A stretch of 64,000 nucleotides of DNA, from the NCBI GenBank assembly GCA_031359995.1, contig JANMAT010000055.1, positions 7,298 to 71,297 on the forward strand, in the 5' to 3' direction. Source of the stretch: JANMAT01 sp031359995. GTDB lineage: Bacteria; Actinomycetota; Acidimicrobiia; Acidimicrobiales; Ilumatobacteraceae. How positions within the stretch are numbered: position 1 is the first letter of the stretch; every line of letters starts with the position of its first letter. A program made the translations under genes and the position numbers. Positions 17,372 through 25,134 of this stretch are shown in pieces. The notes below the pieces were generated by a model. That model was given only the letters and a program-made list of their open reading frames with translations, was not told where the DNA came from and searched no databases.

Positions 17372-17665
17372 TCACTTGTCCAGGACGGCGAGAACGTCAC
17401 GACCGGTCAGGATCAGCAGGTCCTGGCCGTCGATGGTGATCTCGGTACCGCCGTACTTCGAGTAGACGACGGTGTCGCCGACCTTGACGTCGAGGGGGAT
17501 CAGGTCACCCGACTGCTCGGAACGTCGGCCGGGCCCGACGGCAAGGACGGAGCCCTGCTGGGGCTTCTCCTTGGCCGTGTCGGGGATGACGAGACCGGAC
17601 GCAGTGCGCTCCTCGGCCTCGTTGGCCTTGACGACGATGCGGTCATCCAGCGGCTTCAGCTTCAT
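17372..17665 (-). CDS. groS: Co-chaperonin GroES
   Basis: GroES, 97 residues, caps the GroEL ring. LKPLDDRIVVKANEAEERTASGLVIPDTAKEKPQ includes the mobile loop that contacts GroEL, and the domain ends with VLAVLDK. A good Shine-Dalgarno site (GGAGG) lies 9 bases before the ATG. It is first in the groES-groEL operon. Heat-shock regulation by the HrcA repressor is expected from the CIRCE elements directly upstream. Confidence 0.98.
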   Translation of the reverse strand: MKLKPLDDRIVVKANEAEERTASGLVIPDTAKEKPQQGSVLAVGPGRRSEQSGDLIPLDVKVGDTVVYSKYGGTEITIDGQDLLILTGRDVLAVLDK

Positions 17666-17686
17666 GTGCAGGGGCCTCCGTTGGCA

Positions 17687-17713
17687 TTAGCACTCGTGGC
17701 TATCGACTGCTAA
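17687..17713 (-). promoter_or_regulatory. CIRCE operator 1 (HrcA site), proximal
   Basis: TTAGCACTC, a 9-base spacer and GACTGCTAA. Only one base differs from the CIRCE consensus TTAGCACTC-N9-GAGTGCTAA. It lies in the groES leader, 21 bases before the ATG, and touches the predicted -10 box. Confidence 0.92.
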
Positions 17714-17742
17714 TGGTACGCGACGGCGGGGGCCGTTAGCAA
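17713..17742 (-). promoter_or_regulatory. Predicted groES promoter between the CIRCE elements
   Basis: On the minus strand TTGCTA (17737-17742) and TACCAT (17713-17718) are separated by 18 bases and would serve as -35 and -10. The -35 lies within CIRCE 2 and the -10 abuts CIRCE 1, so bound HrcA would block polymerase at both boxes. Confidence 0.55.
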
Positions 17743-17762
17743 ACGGAACCCGAGAGTGCTAA
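17736..17762 (-). promoter_or_regulatory. CIRCE operator 2 (HrcA site), distal
   Basis: TTAGCAAAC, a 9-base spacer and GAGTGCTAA. One half-site is perfect and the other has two mismatches. It lies 22 bases from CIRCE 1, about 49 bases centre to centre, and overlaps the predicted -35 box. Confidence 0.85.
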
Positions 17763-17807
17763 CGACCCTTTTCCGCTCCCGGGCCAGTAGCTGGCAAGCT
17801 GCGCCTC

Positions 17808-19064
17808 GTGCACGGGGAGCACGATCGACCGCCGAGCGCGCTCGGCCACATCCGCATCTGCGACCTGTCCGGCCAGCTGGCCGGGGCGGGCGCCACGCGC
17901 GTGCTCGCCGCCTTCGGCGCCGAGGTCATCCGCATCGAGGATCCGGTCACCAAGGGCCTGTGGGACATCGTCCGCCAGATGGGGCCCAAGTTCCCGGGCG
18001 ACCAGGGCCACGAGAACGGCACCGGCTTCAACAACCACAACGTGAACAAGCTCGGCATCACGCTGAACCTGCGCACCCCGCGGGGCAAGGAGCTGCTCGC
18101 CGAGATCGTGCAGCGCTCCGACGCCGTCACCGAGAACTTCGCCGCCGGCGTGATGCAGCGGCTCGGCTTCGGCTACGAGCAGCTCGCCGCGCTCAGGTCC
18201 GACATCGTCTACGTGTCGAACTGCGGCTTCGGCCAGGTGGGCCCGTACGGCACGTTCAAGTCGTGGGGACCGATCGCCCAGGCCGTGTCGGGCATGACGT
18301 TCCAGTCGGGCCTGGCCGGCCAGCCCCCGGCCGGGTGGGGCTACTCCTACATGGACCACACCGGCTCCTACATGATGGGCATCGCGCTGCTCGCCGCGCT
18401 CTACCACCGCCAGCGCACGGGCCAGGGCCAGTGGATCGACATGTCGTGCACCGAGGCCGGCGCCGCGCTCAACGGCCCCGCCGTGCTCGACGCCACGGTG
18501 AACGGTCGTCCGCTGCGCCGGCCCGGCTCGCCGAGCTCGAACCGCAGCGCCACGCCGGCCATGGCGCCCCACGGCATCTACCCCACGTCCGAGACCGACC
18601 GCTGGGTCGCCATCGCCTGTCGCCACGACGACGACTGGGCCGCCGCGGCGAAGGCGATCGGCGAGCCGTGGACCGCCGATCCGGCCTTCGCCACCCTGTC
18701 GGGGCGCCTGGCCGAGCAGGACCGCCTCGACGCGCTCGTCGCCGGTTGGACGGCGGGGCGCACCCGGCAGGACGCGGTGGCGGCACTGCGACCCAACGGT
18801 GTGCCCGTGGCGCCCGTGGCCGAGCAGCGCGAGCGCATCGACGACGACCCCGACACGGTCGGGTGGGGGCTGTGGCCCACCGTCCCCCACACGCTGCACG
18901 GCCCGGTGAAGGTCGACGGGATCCCCGCCCACCTGTCGGCCACCGACTGGCATCTGCGACGGGGCGGGCCGATGCTCGGCGAGGACAACCACGCCGTGCT
19001 CGGCGGCCTGCTCGGCCTGAGCACGGGCGAGATCGACCAGCTGCACGACGACGGGGTGATCTGA
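17808..19064 (+). CDS. CaiB/BaiF family III CoA-transferase, subunit or paralogue 1
   Basis: A 418-residue family III CoA-transferase, which moves CoA between carboxylic acids through an aspartyl-CoA intermediate. IRICDLSGQLAGAGATRVLAAFGAEVIRIEDP is the usual N-terminal signature. A candidate nucleophile Asp is present in YSYMDHTGS (about residue 182). The GTG start at 17808 is divergent from groES. It overlaps the next CoA-transferase gene as TGATG, so the two products are probably made together and may form a heteromer, as in BbsEF-type enzymes (inference). Substrate unknown. Confidence 0.87.
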   Translation: MHGEHDRPPSALGHIRICDLSGQLAGAGATRVLAAFGAEVIRIEDPVTKGLWDIVRQMGPKFPGDQGHENGTGFNNHNVNKLGITLNLRTPRGKELLAEIVQRSDAVTENFAAGVMQRLGFGYEQLAALRSDIVYVSNCGFGQVGPYGTFKSWGPIAQAVSGMTFQSGLAGQPPAGWGYSYMDHTGSYMMGIALLAALYHRQRTGQGQWIDMSCTEAGAALNGPAVLDATVNGRPLRRPGSPSSNRSATPAMAPHGIYPTSETDRWVAIACRHDDDWAAAAKAIGEPWTADPAFATLSGRLAEQDRLDALVAGWTAGRTRQDAVAALRPNGVPVAPVAEQRERIDDDPDTVGWGLWPTVPHTLHGPVKVDGIPAHLSATDWHLRRGGPMLGEDNHAVLGGLLGLSTGEIDQLHDDGVI

Positions 19065-20287
19065 TGGGACCGCTCGACGGGGTGCGCGTGGTGGAGCTGA
19101 GCCACGAGCTGTGCACGTGGGCCGGCAAGCTCATGGCCGACCTGGGGGCCGACGTGATCGTGGTGGAACCGCCGGGCGGCAGCCCCCAGCGCGCCTACGG
19201 ACCGTTCGTGGACGACGAACCCGACCCGGAGCGCAGCCTCTGGTGGTGGCACTACAACACGTCCAAGCGCGGCGTGGTGGCCGATCTGGCGAACGCGGCC
19301 GACGCGGCCGGCGTCGCCGCGCTGGTGGCGCGGGCCGACGTGTTCCTGACCGCCGAGCCTCTGGCCGCGCTGGCCGCCGCCGGGCTCGACTGGCCCGATG
19401 TCGCCGCCGCCAACCCCGGCCTGGTGATGACGTCGATCCGGCCGTTCGGGCGCATGAGCGCCCGCGATGGGGAGCCGTGCACCGACCTGACGATCCTGGC
19501 CCAGGGCGGGCCGGTGTTCATGTGCGGCTACGACGACCACTCGCTGCCGCCCGTGCGCGGCGGTGGCAACCAGGGCCTCCACACGGCGTCCCACTTCGCC
19601 GTGCTGTCCACGCTGGTCGCCCTGCTGCACAAGGACCACGCCGGCCCCGGCCAGCTGGTCGACGTGAGCGCCCATGCCGCCGCCAACGTCACCACCGAGG
19701 TCGGCACCTACGGCTTCCTCGCCATGGGCGTGGAGGTGCAGCGCCAGACCGGGCGTCACGCCGGCACGGCGCTGAGCCTGCCGACGCAGTTCGAGTGCGC
19801 CGACGGCCGCTACGTGAACGCCGGGCTCGTGCCCCGCAAGGGGGACGACTTCACCCTCATGCTGAACTGGCTCGACTCGCTCGGGCTGCGCGACGAGTTC
19901 CCGCTGGCGGGGCTGCTCGAGATCGGCACGGCGTGGGGCATCGTGGCCGTGAGCGACATCCTCAACGATCCGCTCACCCAAGAGGTGTACTCGGCGGCGC
20001 GCGAATGCCAGGAGTTCATCGCCAACCGCGTCGACGCCTACGACTACTTCCTCAGCGCCCAACGCACCGGCCTGACCGCCGGCGTCGTCTACTCGCCCGA
20101 GGAGGTCATGGCCGACCCCCACTTCGTGGCGCGCGGCTGGCCCACACCGGTGGAGCACCCCGAGCTCGGTCGCACGATCACGTACCCGGGACAGCCCTAC
20201 CGGTTCACGGAGACGCCGTGGGCGATCAGCCGCCGCGCCCCCCTGCTCGGCGAGCACCAGGACCTGCTCGACACCGCCTGGCGGTAG
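19064..20287 (+). CDS. CaiB/BaiF family III CoA-transferase, subunit or paralogue 2, lacking the usual Asp
   Basis: A 407-residue paralogue of the preceding gene. VRVVELSHELCTWAGKLMADLGADVIVVEPPGG gives the CoA-transferase fold. At the place where formyl-CoA transferase has its nucleophile Asp, this protein reads VRGGGNQGLHTASH, so no Asp is visible by hand alignment. It could be a structural or regulatory partner of the first protein, or use another residue. Its ATG overlaps the upstream TGA by one base. The downstream flank is degraded mobile DNA. Confidence 0.85.
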   Translation: MGPLDGVRVVELSHELCTWAGKLMADLGADVIVVEPPGGSPQRAYGPFVDDEPDPERSLWWWHYNTSKRGVVADLANAADAAGVAALVARADVFLTAEPLAALAAAGLDWPDVAAANPGLVMTSIRPFGRMSARDGEPCTDLTILAQGGPVFMCGYDDHSLPPVRGGGNQGLHTASHFAVLSTLVALLHKDHAGPGQLVDVSAHAAANVTTEVGTYGFLAMGVEVQRQTGRHAGTALSLPTQFECADGRYVNAGLVPRKGDDFTLMLNWLDSLGLRDEFPLAGLLEIGTAWGIVAVSDILNDPLTQEVYSAARECQEFIANRVDAYDYFLSAQRTGLTAGVVYSPEEVMADPHFVARGWPTPVEHPELGRTITYPGQPYRFTETPWAISRRAPLLGEHQDLLDTAWR

Positions 20288-20328
20288 CTCTCACGTCACC
20301 CACCCAGACGCAGTTTGTTGACGATCAT

Positions 20329-20466
20329 GTGGGCTGGCCGGGCTATCTCGACACCGGCGGCCTGATCGTTGCCGCGTTCCGCCAGCACTCGTCGCGGGCC
20401 GATGACCCGCACGCGCACGCGCACACGTTGATCTCGTCGAGATCTGCAAAATATGGTCCGGCTTGA
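20329..20466 (+). pseudogene. Fragment of a MobF/TrwC-type conjugative relaxase
   Basis: A 46-codon reading frame, open only because it joins a shadow frame upstream. It reads DTGGLIVAAFRQHSSRADDP, then HAHAHTLISS. This matches the conserved relaxase core around the three-His metal site (consensus style AAFRHRTSRAGDPxLHTHxLV). The rest of the protein, including the N-terminal catalytic Tyr and the helicase domain, is missing. The frame ends at a stop shortly after the His motif. It is a relic of a conjugative or mobilisable element. Confidence 0.7.
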
Positions 20467-20470
20467 ATCC

Positions 20471-20657
20471 CGTCACATCGACACCGAGATCGACCGCGTG
20501 ATCGCCCTTTCAGTGAGGCCCACGACCGGCTCGACACGATCATCGGGGTCGACAAACGGGCCGCCGAGTGCATCATCGCCGAGATCGGCGTGGACATGAC
20601 CCGGTTCCCGACCGCCGCCCATCTCGCCTCGTGGGCCGGGGTGTGCCCGGCCAGTCG
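20471..20657 (+). pseudogene. Truncated, frameshifted IS110-family transposase fragment
   Basis: Two short in-frame pieces match the C-terminal (Transposase_20) half of IS110-type transposases: RHIDTEIDRVIA (20471-20506), then, after a frameshift near 20507, FSEAHDRLDTIIGVDKRA followed by AECIIAEIGVDMTRFPTAA and HLASWAGVCP (20509-20657). The helix-hairpin-helix region IIGVDKRAAECIIAEIG is characteristic. The DEDD catalytic N-terminus and the rest of the C-terminus are absent. No inverted repeats are seen. Its 3' end abuts the broken ferric-reductase-like gene. Confidence 0.78.
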
Positions 20658-21046
20658 CCACGCCCGCAGCCCGATCCGCGCGCGCGCACCAGGCTGGTGA
20701 TGACGAGGGCGAGCAGCAGGTCGAAGGCCAGCGCGCCGAGCCCGGTCCACAGCGGCCGGTAGCTGGCGTGCAGCGGCACGAGCGCGTCGACCCACGTGAT
20801 CGGCACGAAGCTGTCGGCCACCGACGTGGCCACGTGGATGGCCAGGAACACGGTGACGAGCAGCGAGATGTTGCGGTGCAACGCCTGCACCACGAAGCGA
20901 GGCAACGACTCGGTGGCGGCCCCCACCGACGTGACCACACCGAGCACGAGCGATGCGGTCAGCAGCAGCAGGCTCACCGCGCCGCTGCCGCGGGTGAGGT
21001 ACCAGAGCGACTTCGACGGGAGCGCGGCGGCGAGGATCAGCCGCAC
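20657..21046 (-). pseudogene. Broken ferric-reductase-like transmembrane (YedZ-type) gene
   Basis: From GTG 21046 the product begins MRLILAAALPSKSLWYLTRG and continues with four membrane helices, including VVQALHRNISLLVTVFLAIHVATS, which carries two His spaced as in the heme-binding ferric reductase-like domain. The frame reads normally to VITSLVRAR near 20690. A short CG-rich run (20672-20690) then appears to shift the frame (IGLRAWR continues in another frame), and homology stops at about 20657, where IS110 sequence begins. The C-terminal helices are missing. It was probably an electron-transfer membrane protein. Confidence 0.7.
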
Positions 21047-21464
21047 CGACTACCCCGGCAGCGGGCCGTGACCGGCGGGCGCGCCGGGCGCGTGAGCCGG
21101 GGGGTGGGCGCCTCGGTGTCGGGGGCGGCGGTCTCTTCGGGCGCCGCGGTGACCGGTGCCGCCGCAACCGTCGTGGCGGTGGTGGCGGTCGCCCGGGCGG
21201 CCACGGTGGTGCGCCCGGTGGTCGGGGTGAGCCCGGGCAGGATGGTGCCGACCGGCACCGTGGGCGTCGTGGACACCTCCATGCCGCTCGTGGGGGCATC
21301 GGCCGCGCCCGAGTAGGCCTGGGCCGCGACCACCGACAGGCCACCCGTCAGGGCGAGGCCGCGGCCAGCGACCACCCGGTCACCTGCGACACCCGCCGCA
21401 GGCCGTTCTCACGGTGGCGCAAGCGCTCGGGGCGCACGGCGCGGCCGTTGGATCGGTTCGACAT
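21037..21464 (-). pseudogene. Frameshifted membrane-anchored Thr/Ala/Pro-rich protein
   Basis: ATG 21464 (after AAGGTGGGG) starts MSNRSNGRAVRPERLRHREN and runs into a membrane segment, but stops after GWSLAAASP. In the next frame the expected continuation GLALTGGLSVVAAQAYSG follows at once. Adding one base near 21359-21361 would join GWSLAA to GLALTGG and give a single protein of about 140 residues with one membrane helix and a Thr/Ala/Pro-rich outer part. It lies just upstream of the ferric-reductase-like gene and overlaps its start, so the two once formed an operon. A sequencing error is possible. Confidence 0.62.
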
Positions 21465-21543
21465 GCCCCACCTTGACCCGTGGCCACTGCGCGTCGTTGT
21501 GCGGAGCTTGACAATTCCGTGTGAACGCGGACGATGGCCGGGC

Positions 21544-22131
21544 TTACGACCCGGCGGAGCGGTCGCGGCGCTCGGCGTCGCGCAACAATTCGCGCAGCTC
21601 GGCGAGGGGCAGCCCGACCACGTTGGTGACGCTGCCGTGCACGCCCCGCACGAACGCCGCCGCGCCGCCCTGGATGGCGTACGCGCCGGCCTTGTCCATC
21701 GGTTCGCCGGTGGCCACGTAGGCGGCGATGTCGGTGTCGCTCAGGCTGTCGAACAGCACCTGGGTGGTGACGGTGGCGGCCATGCCCCAGCCGCCGGCGC
21801 CGTGGGCCACCACCACGTGGGTGTGCACCTCGTGGGCCCGGCCCGACAGGGCCTGCAGCATCCGCTCGGCTTCGGCCTCATCGGTGGGCTTGGCCAGGAT
21901 GGCCCCGTCGAGGTCGACGGTGGTGTCGGCGGCGATCACCAGGGCGTCGGGGTCGCGCTCGGCGGCCACGTTGGCCTTGTCCTCGGCCACGCGGATGACG
22001 TAGTCGAGCGCGGGTTCGGCGGGCCACGGCGTCTCGTCCACGTCGGCCGGCTTCACCGTGAACGCCACACCCAGCAGGGCCAGCAGCTCGCGTCGGCGCG
22101 GCGAGGCCGACGCCAGCACGATGCGGTCCAC
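21544..22131 (-). CDS. maf: Maf-like nucleoside triphosphate pyrophosphatase
   Basis: A 195-residue Maf protein, a house-cleaning pyrophosphatase that hydrolyses non-canonical or modified nucleoside triphosphates and has been linked to septum formation. The N-terminal LASASPRRRELL motif binds the substrate phosphates, and AADTTVDLDGAILAKP carries the catalytic Asp. The GTG start at 22131 is one base after the dus stop, so they are co-transcribed. The C-terminus ends in a basic tail. Confidence 0.93.
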   Translation of the reverse strand: MDRIVLASASPRRRELLALLGVAFTVKPADVDETPWPAEPALDYVIRVAEDKANVAAERDPDALVIAADTTVDLDGAILAKPTDEAEAERMLQALSGRAHEVHTHVVVAHGAGGWGMAATVTTQVLFDSLSDTDIAAYVATGEPMDKAGAYAIQGGAAAFVRGVHGSVTNVVGLPLAELRELLRDAERRDRSAGS

Positions 22132-22132
22132 G

Positions 22133-23308
22133 TCAGCCCCCCGACTGTGCGGCGGCGTCGCTGTCGCCCGACGGCGGGGCGTGGTCGTCGAGGTGGTCCA
22201 GGTAGCCCTCGGGCAGGGCCACCTTGATGGGCCCGTTCGTGTGGCCGCGCGTGAGCCGGCCGGCGCCGGCCACGGGCTCGACCGTGGGCTCGAGCGAGTC
22301 GAGCAGACCGTCGAGCTCGTCACGGGTGGAAGCGGTGGCCAGGCGGCGGCGCATCTCGGGACCCACCGGGTAGCCGGTCATGTACCAGCTGGCGTGCTTG
22401 CGGAACTCGACCACGGCGCGGCCCGGCTCCGCCCAGCCCTCGAGCATGTCGATGTGGCGGCGCATGGCGGTGACCACTTCGCCGAGGCGCGGCGGGGGTG
22501 GCACCGGCTTGCCGGCGAAGGCGTGGCCCAGGTCACCGAACAGCCACGGGCGACCGAGGCAGCCCCGGCCCACCACCACGCCGTCGCAGCCGGTGGCCGC
22601 CATCATGGCCAGCGCGTCGGACGCCTCCCAGATGTCGCCGTTGCCGAGCACGGGGATGCCGGGCACGGCCGCCTTCAGCTCGCCGATGGCGTTCCAGTCG
22701 GCGGTGCCGGCGTAGTGCTGCTCGGCCGTTCGGGCGTGCAGCGCGATGGCGGCCACGCCCTCGTCGGCGGCGATGCGGCCGGTGTCGAGGTAGGTGAGCA
22801 GGTCGTCGGTGACGCCCTTGCGGAACTTGATGGTGACGGGCACGCCGTCGGGTGCGGCCGCGCCGACCGCGGCCCGCAGGATGTTGCGCAGCAGACCCTT
22901 CTTCAGTGGCACCGCCGCGCCCCCACCACGGCGGGTGACCTTGCGGGCCGGGCATCCGAAGTTGAGATCGATGTGGTCGACGAGACCGTCACCCACCACG
23001 CGACGCACCGCCCGGCCGATGGCGTCGGGGTCGGAGCCGTAGAGCTGCAGCGAACGGGGCTGCTCGTGCGGCGCGAAGCGGATCATCCGCTCGGTCTTGG
23101 CGTTGCGGTGCACGAGGGCCAGGGCCATGACCATCTCGTTCACGTACAGGCCGGGCACCGCGTCGCCCACGGGGTCGGGCCCGTACTCGCGGCACAGGGC
23201 GCGGAACGGGGCGTTGGTGACCCCGGCCATGGGAGCGAGGACCACCGGCGGCCACACCTCGAACGGCCCGATGGTGAGCGGCGCAGGGGCGGGTACCACG
23301 GTCGTCAT
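22133..23308 (-). CDS. dusB: tRNA-dihydrouridine synthase (DusB-like)
   Basis: A 391-residue flavoenzyme that reduces uridines in the tRNA D-loop. VVLAPMAGVTNAPFR binds FMN at the N-terminus, DLNFGCPARKVTRRGGGAA carries the catalytic Cys (NFGCP), and IPVLGNGDIWEASDA and VVVGRGCLGRPWLF bind the phosphate. The last 60 residues are variable. It is about 30-50 residues longer than E. coli DusB. The dus-maf pair is coupled. TAGGCT lies 9 bases before the ATG. Confidence 0.93.
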   Translation of the reverse strand: MTTVVPAPAPLTIGPFEVWPPVVLAPMAGVTNAPFRALCREYGPDPVGDAVPGLYVNEMVMALALVHRNAKTERMIRFAPHEQPRSLQLYGSDPDAIGRAVRRVVGDGLVDHIDLNFGCPARKVTRRGGGAAVPLKKGLLRNILRAAVGAAAPDGVPVTIKFRKGVTDDLLTYLDTGRIAADEGVAAIALHARTAEQHYAGTADWNAIGELKAAVPGIPVLGNGDIWEASDALAMMAATGCDGVVVGRGCLGRPWLFGDLGHAFAGKPVPPPPRLGEVVTAMRRHIDMLEGWAEPGRAVVEFRKHASWYMTGYPVGPEMRRRLATASTRDELDGLLDSLEPTVEPVAGAGRLTRGHTNGPIKVALPEGYLDHLDDHAPPSGDSDAAAQSGG

Positions 23309-23365
23309 GGACCCATCAGCCTACGGGGCGGGCACGCCATCGTGCCGCCCCGGCGCCGGGGCGCC

Positions 23366-23371
23366 TACCCT
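23366..23371 (+). promoter_or_regulatory. Putative -10 element of the CPBP protease gene
   Basis: TACCCT lies 6 bases before GTG 23378. Confidence 0.5.
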
Positions 23372-23377
23372 GACCTC

Positions 23378-24133
23378 GTGCGCGCCGTCGGTCTGGTCCT
23401 CGTGGCGGTGCTGGTCGGCTACCTCGTGGTGGCGGCCCCGCTCGTGGGCCGCCAGCGCTACGAGCGCTTCCGCCAGCGGCTGGCGAGCGACCCCGGCGCC
23501 CGCCTGGCCCTGTACCGCAAGGCGCCGCTGCGGGCCGCCGTCATGACCGCGCTGATCCTGCTGGCCGGCATCGCCCTGGAGCGGGCCGCCGACGACGTCG
23601 ACCTGCGCTGGCCCCGCGTCGGCGTGGGCCTGGGCATGGTGGCCGGGTTCCTGGTGGCGTTCGGCTTCGGTACCGTGCTCGGGCTGAAGCAGCTGCACTC
23701 CGAACGGGGCCGGGCCTTCGTGGAGGCCCAACTCGGTGGGGCCCGCCTGCTGCTGCCCACCACGCTGACCGAGCGCCACTGGTCGGTCGCCGTGGCCGTC
23801 GCCGCCGGCGTGTGGGAGGAGCTCGCCTACCGGGGGTTCCTGGCCGAGACCGTGCGCACCTGGCAGCCCACGTGGGGTTGGTTCGCCGTGGCCGTCGTGA
23901 CCAGCGCGGTCTTCGGCCTGGCCCACCTGTACCAGGGGGTCAAGGGCGTGGTGCTCACCGGGGTGCTCGGCCTCGCGCTGGCCTCGCTCACCAACTCGAC
24001 GCGCAGCCTGGTGCCGGCCATGGTCGTGCACGCCCTCATCGACATCCGCTCGCTCACGGTCATCGGCTGGGAGCTGCACCGCGTCACCTCGGCCGACGCC
24101 CCGGTCGGCGACGGGCACGTGGCGCCGGCGTAG
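23378..24133 (+). CDS. CPBP family intramembrane metalloprotease
   Basis: A 251-residue membrane protein of the CPBP/Abi (Rce1-like) family. The motifs are EELAYRG (E147, E148, R152), FGLAHLYQG and HALIDI, which supply the Glu and His residues for metal or water activation. About seven hydrophobic segments are seen. Bacterial members act in bacteriocin self-immunity or in processing small peptides; the substrate here is unknown. The start is GTG 23378 with TACCCT 6 bases upstream. It is followed after 8 bases by the YihY gene. Confidence 0.88.
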   Translation: MRAVGLVLVAVLVGYLVVAAPLVGRQRYERFRQRLASDPGARLALYRKAPLRAAVMTALILLAGIALERAADDVDLRWPRVGVGLGMVAGFLVAFGFGTVLGLKQLHSERGRAFVEAQLGGARLLLPTTLTERHWSVAVAVAAGVWEELAYRGFLAETVRTWQPTWGWFAVAVVTSAVFGLAHLYQGVKGVVLTGVLGLALASLTNSTRSLVPAMVVHALIDIRSLTVIGWELHRVTSADAPVGDGHVAPA

Positions 24134-24141
24134 GGGCGGCC

Positions 24142-25125
24142 GTGACCGCGGAGCCCGGTGACGTGGTGGACGACGTCACGCGTCGCGTGCGGCGCGGTGC
24201 CGCCGCCCTCGACCGGTGGCAGCAGCGCAACGGGCCGGTCTCGTTCGTGGTGGCCGTGGTCCGCAAGTTCGGCGACGACCGAGCCGGGCGCCTCGCCGCC
24301 CTCGTGGCGTACTACGGGTTCTTCTCGCTGTTCCCGCTGCTGCTGGTGGCGGTCACCATCATCGGCTTCGTCTTCTCGGGCGAGCAGAACGCCAAGCTGC
24401 GCGACTCGGTGCTGGGCCAGATCCCGGTGATCGGTGACCAGATCCGTGACCAGGTGCACCCGCTCACCGGCAACACCGCCGCCCTCGTGGTCGGCCTGCT
24501 GACGGCGCTGTGGGCCGGGCTCGGCTGCATGCAGGCGGCCCAGGACGCCATCAACGCGGTGTGGGGCGCGCCCCGCGCCACCCAACCGAACTACGTCGTC
24601 AAGCGGCTCCGATCGCTCAGCGCGCTGGCCCTCATCGGCGTCACGCTCGGGCTCGGCGCCGCCGCCGCCCACGTGGCCACGCTGCTCGGTGGCCTGCCCG
24701 GCGTGGGCCGTGTGGCCGGTGTGATCCTCGCCACCGCGGTGAACGTGGGCGCCTTCCTCGGCGCGTTCAACGTGCTGGCCAGCCGCCGCCGCCCGTGGGC
24801 CGACGTGCTGCCCGGTGCACTCATCGCCGGCGTGGGCTACACGGCCCTGCAGCTGCTGGGCCAGTGGTACCTGACCCGTCGCGTCAGCGGCGCGTCGAAC
24901 GTGTACGGCACGTTCAACGTGGTCATCGGCATGCTCAGCTGGCTGTTCCTGTTGGCCCAGCTGTGCATCGTGGCCGCCGAGGTCGTGTCGGTACGGGCCG
25001 ACCGGCTGTGGCCTCGCTCGCTGGCCGGCGGCCCCGAGACGCCGGCCGACCGCGCCGTCGCCGAACGCCTCGCCGCGGTGCACGCGCTGAAGCGGCGGTC
25101 GCCGGACGCGACGCCGGATCGGTAG
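24142..25125 (+). CDS. YihY/BrkB family membrane protein
   Basis: A 327-residue inner-membrane protein of the YihY/BrkB family. LAALVAYYGFFSLFPLLLVAV at about 52-72 is the typical first helix. The ALWAGLGCMQAAQDAINAVWG region and ASNVYGTFNVVIGMLSWLFLLAQLCIVAAE give the other family blocks, with about six helices overall. Its function is unsettled; older ideas of RNase BN activity are not supported for this family. The C-terminal tail is polar and basic. It likely shares a transcript with the CPBP gene. Confidence 0.9.
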   Translation: MTAEPGDVVDDVTRRVRRGAAALDRWQQRNGPVSFVVAVVRKFGDDRAGRLAALVAYYGFFSLFPLLLVAVTIIGFVFSGEQNAKLRDSVLGQIPVIGDQIRDQVHPLTGNTAALVVGLLTALWAGLGCMQAAQDAINAVWGAPRATQPNYVVKRLRSLSALALIGVTLGLGAAAAHVATLLGGLPGVGRVAGVILATAVNVGAFLGAFNVLASRRRPWADVLPGALIAGVGYTALQLLGQWYLTRRVSGASNVYGTFNVVIGMLSWLFLLAQLCIVAAEVVSVRADRLWPRSLAGGPETPADRAVAERLAAVHALKRRSPDATPDR

Positions 25126-25128
25126 GGT
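25123..25128 (+). promoter_or_regulatory. Putative -10 element of the amidohydrolase gene, overlapping a stop codon
   Basis: TAGGGT lies 6 bases before ATG 25135. Its first three bases are the stop codon of the YihY gene. Confidence 0.45.
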
Positions 25129-25134
25129 CGGCCG

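Noticed and set aside
20288..20690. A complete IS110 insertion sequence or functional relaxase gene
   Set aside because: Only short fragments are present, the transposase is frameshifted, and catalytic regions and ends are missing.
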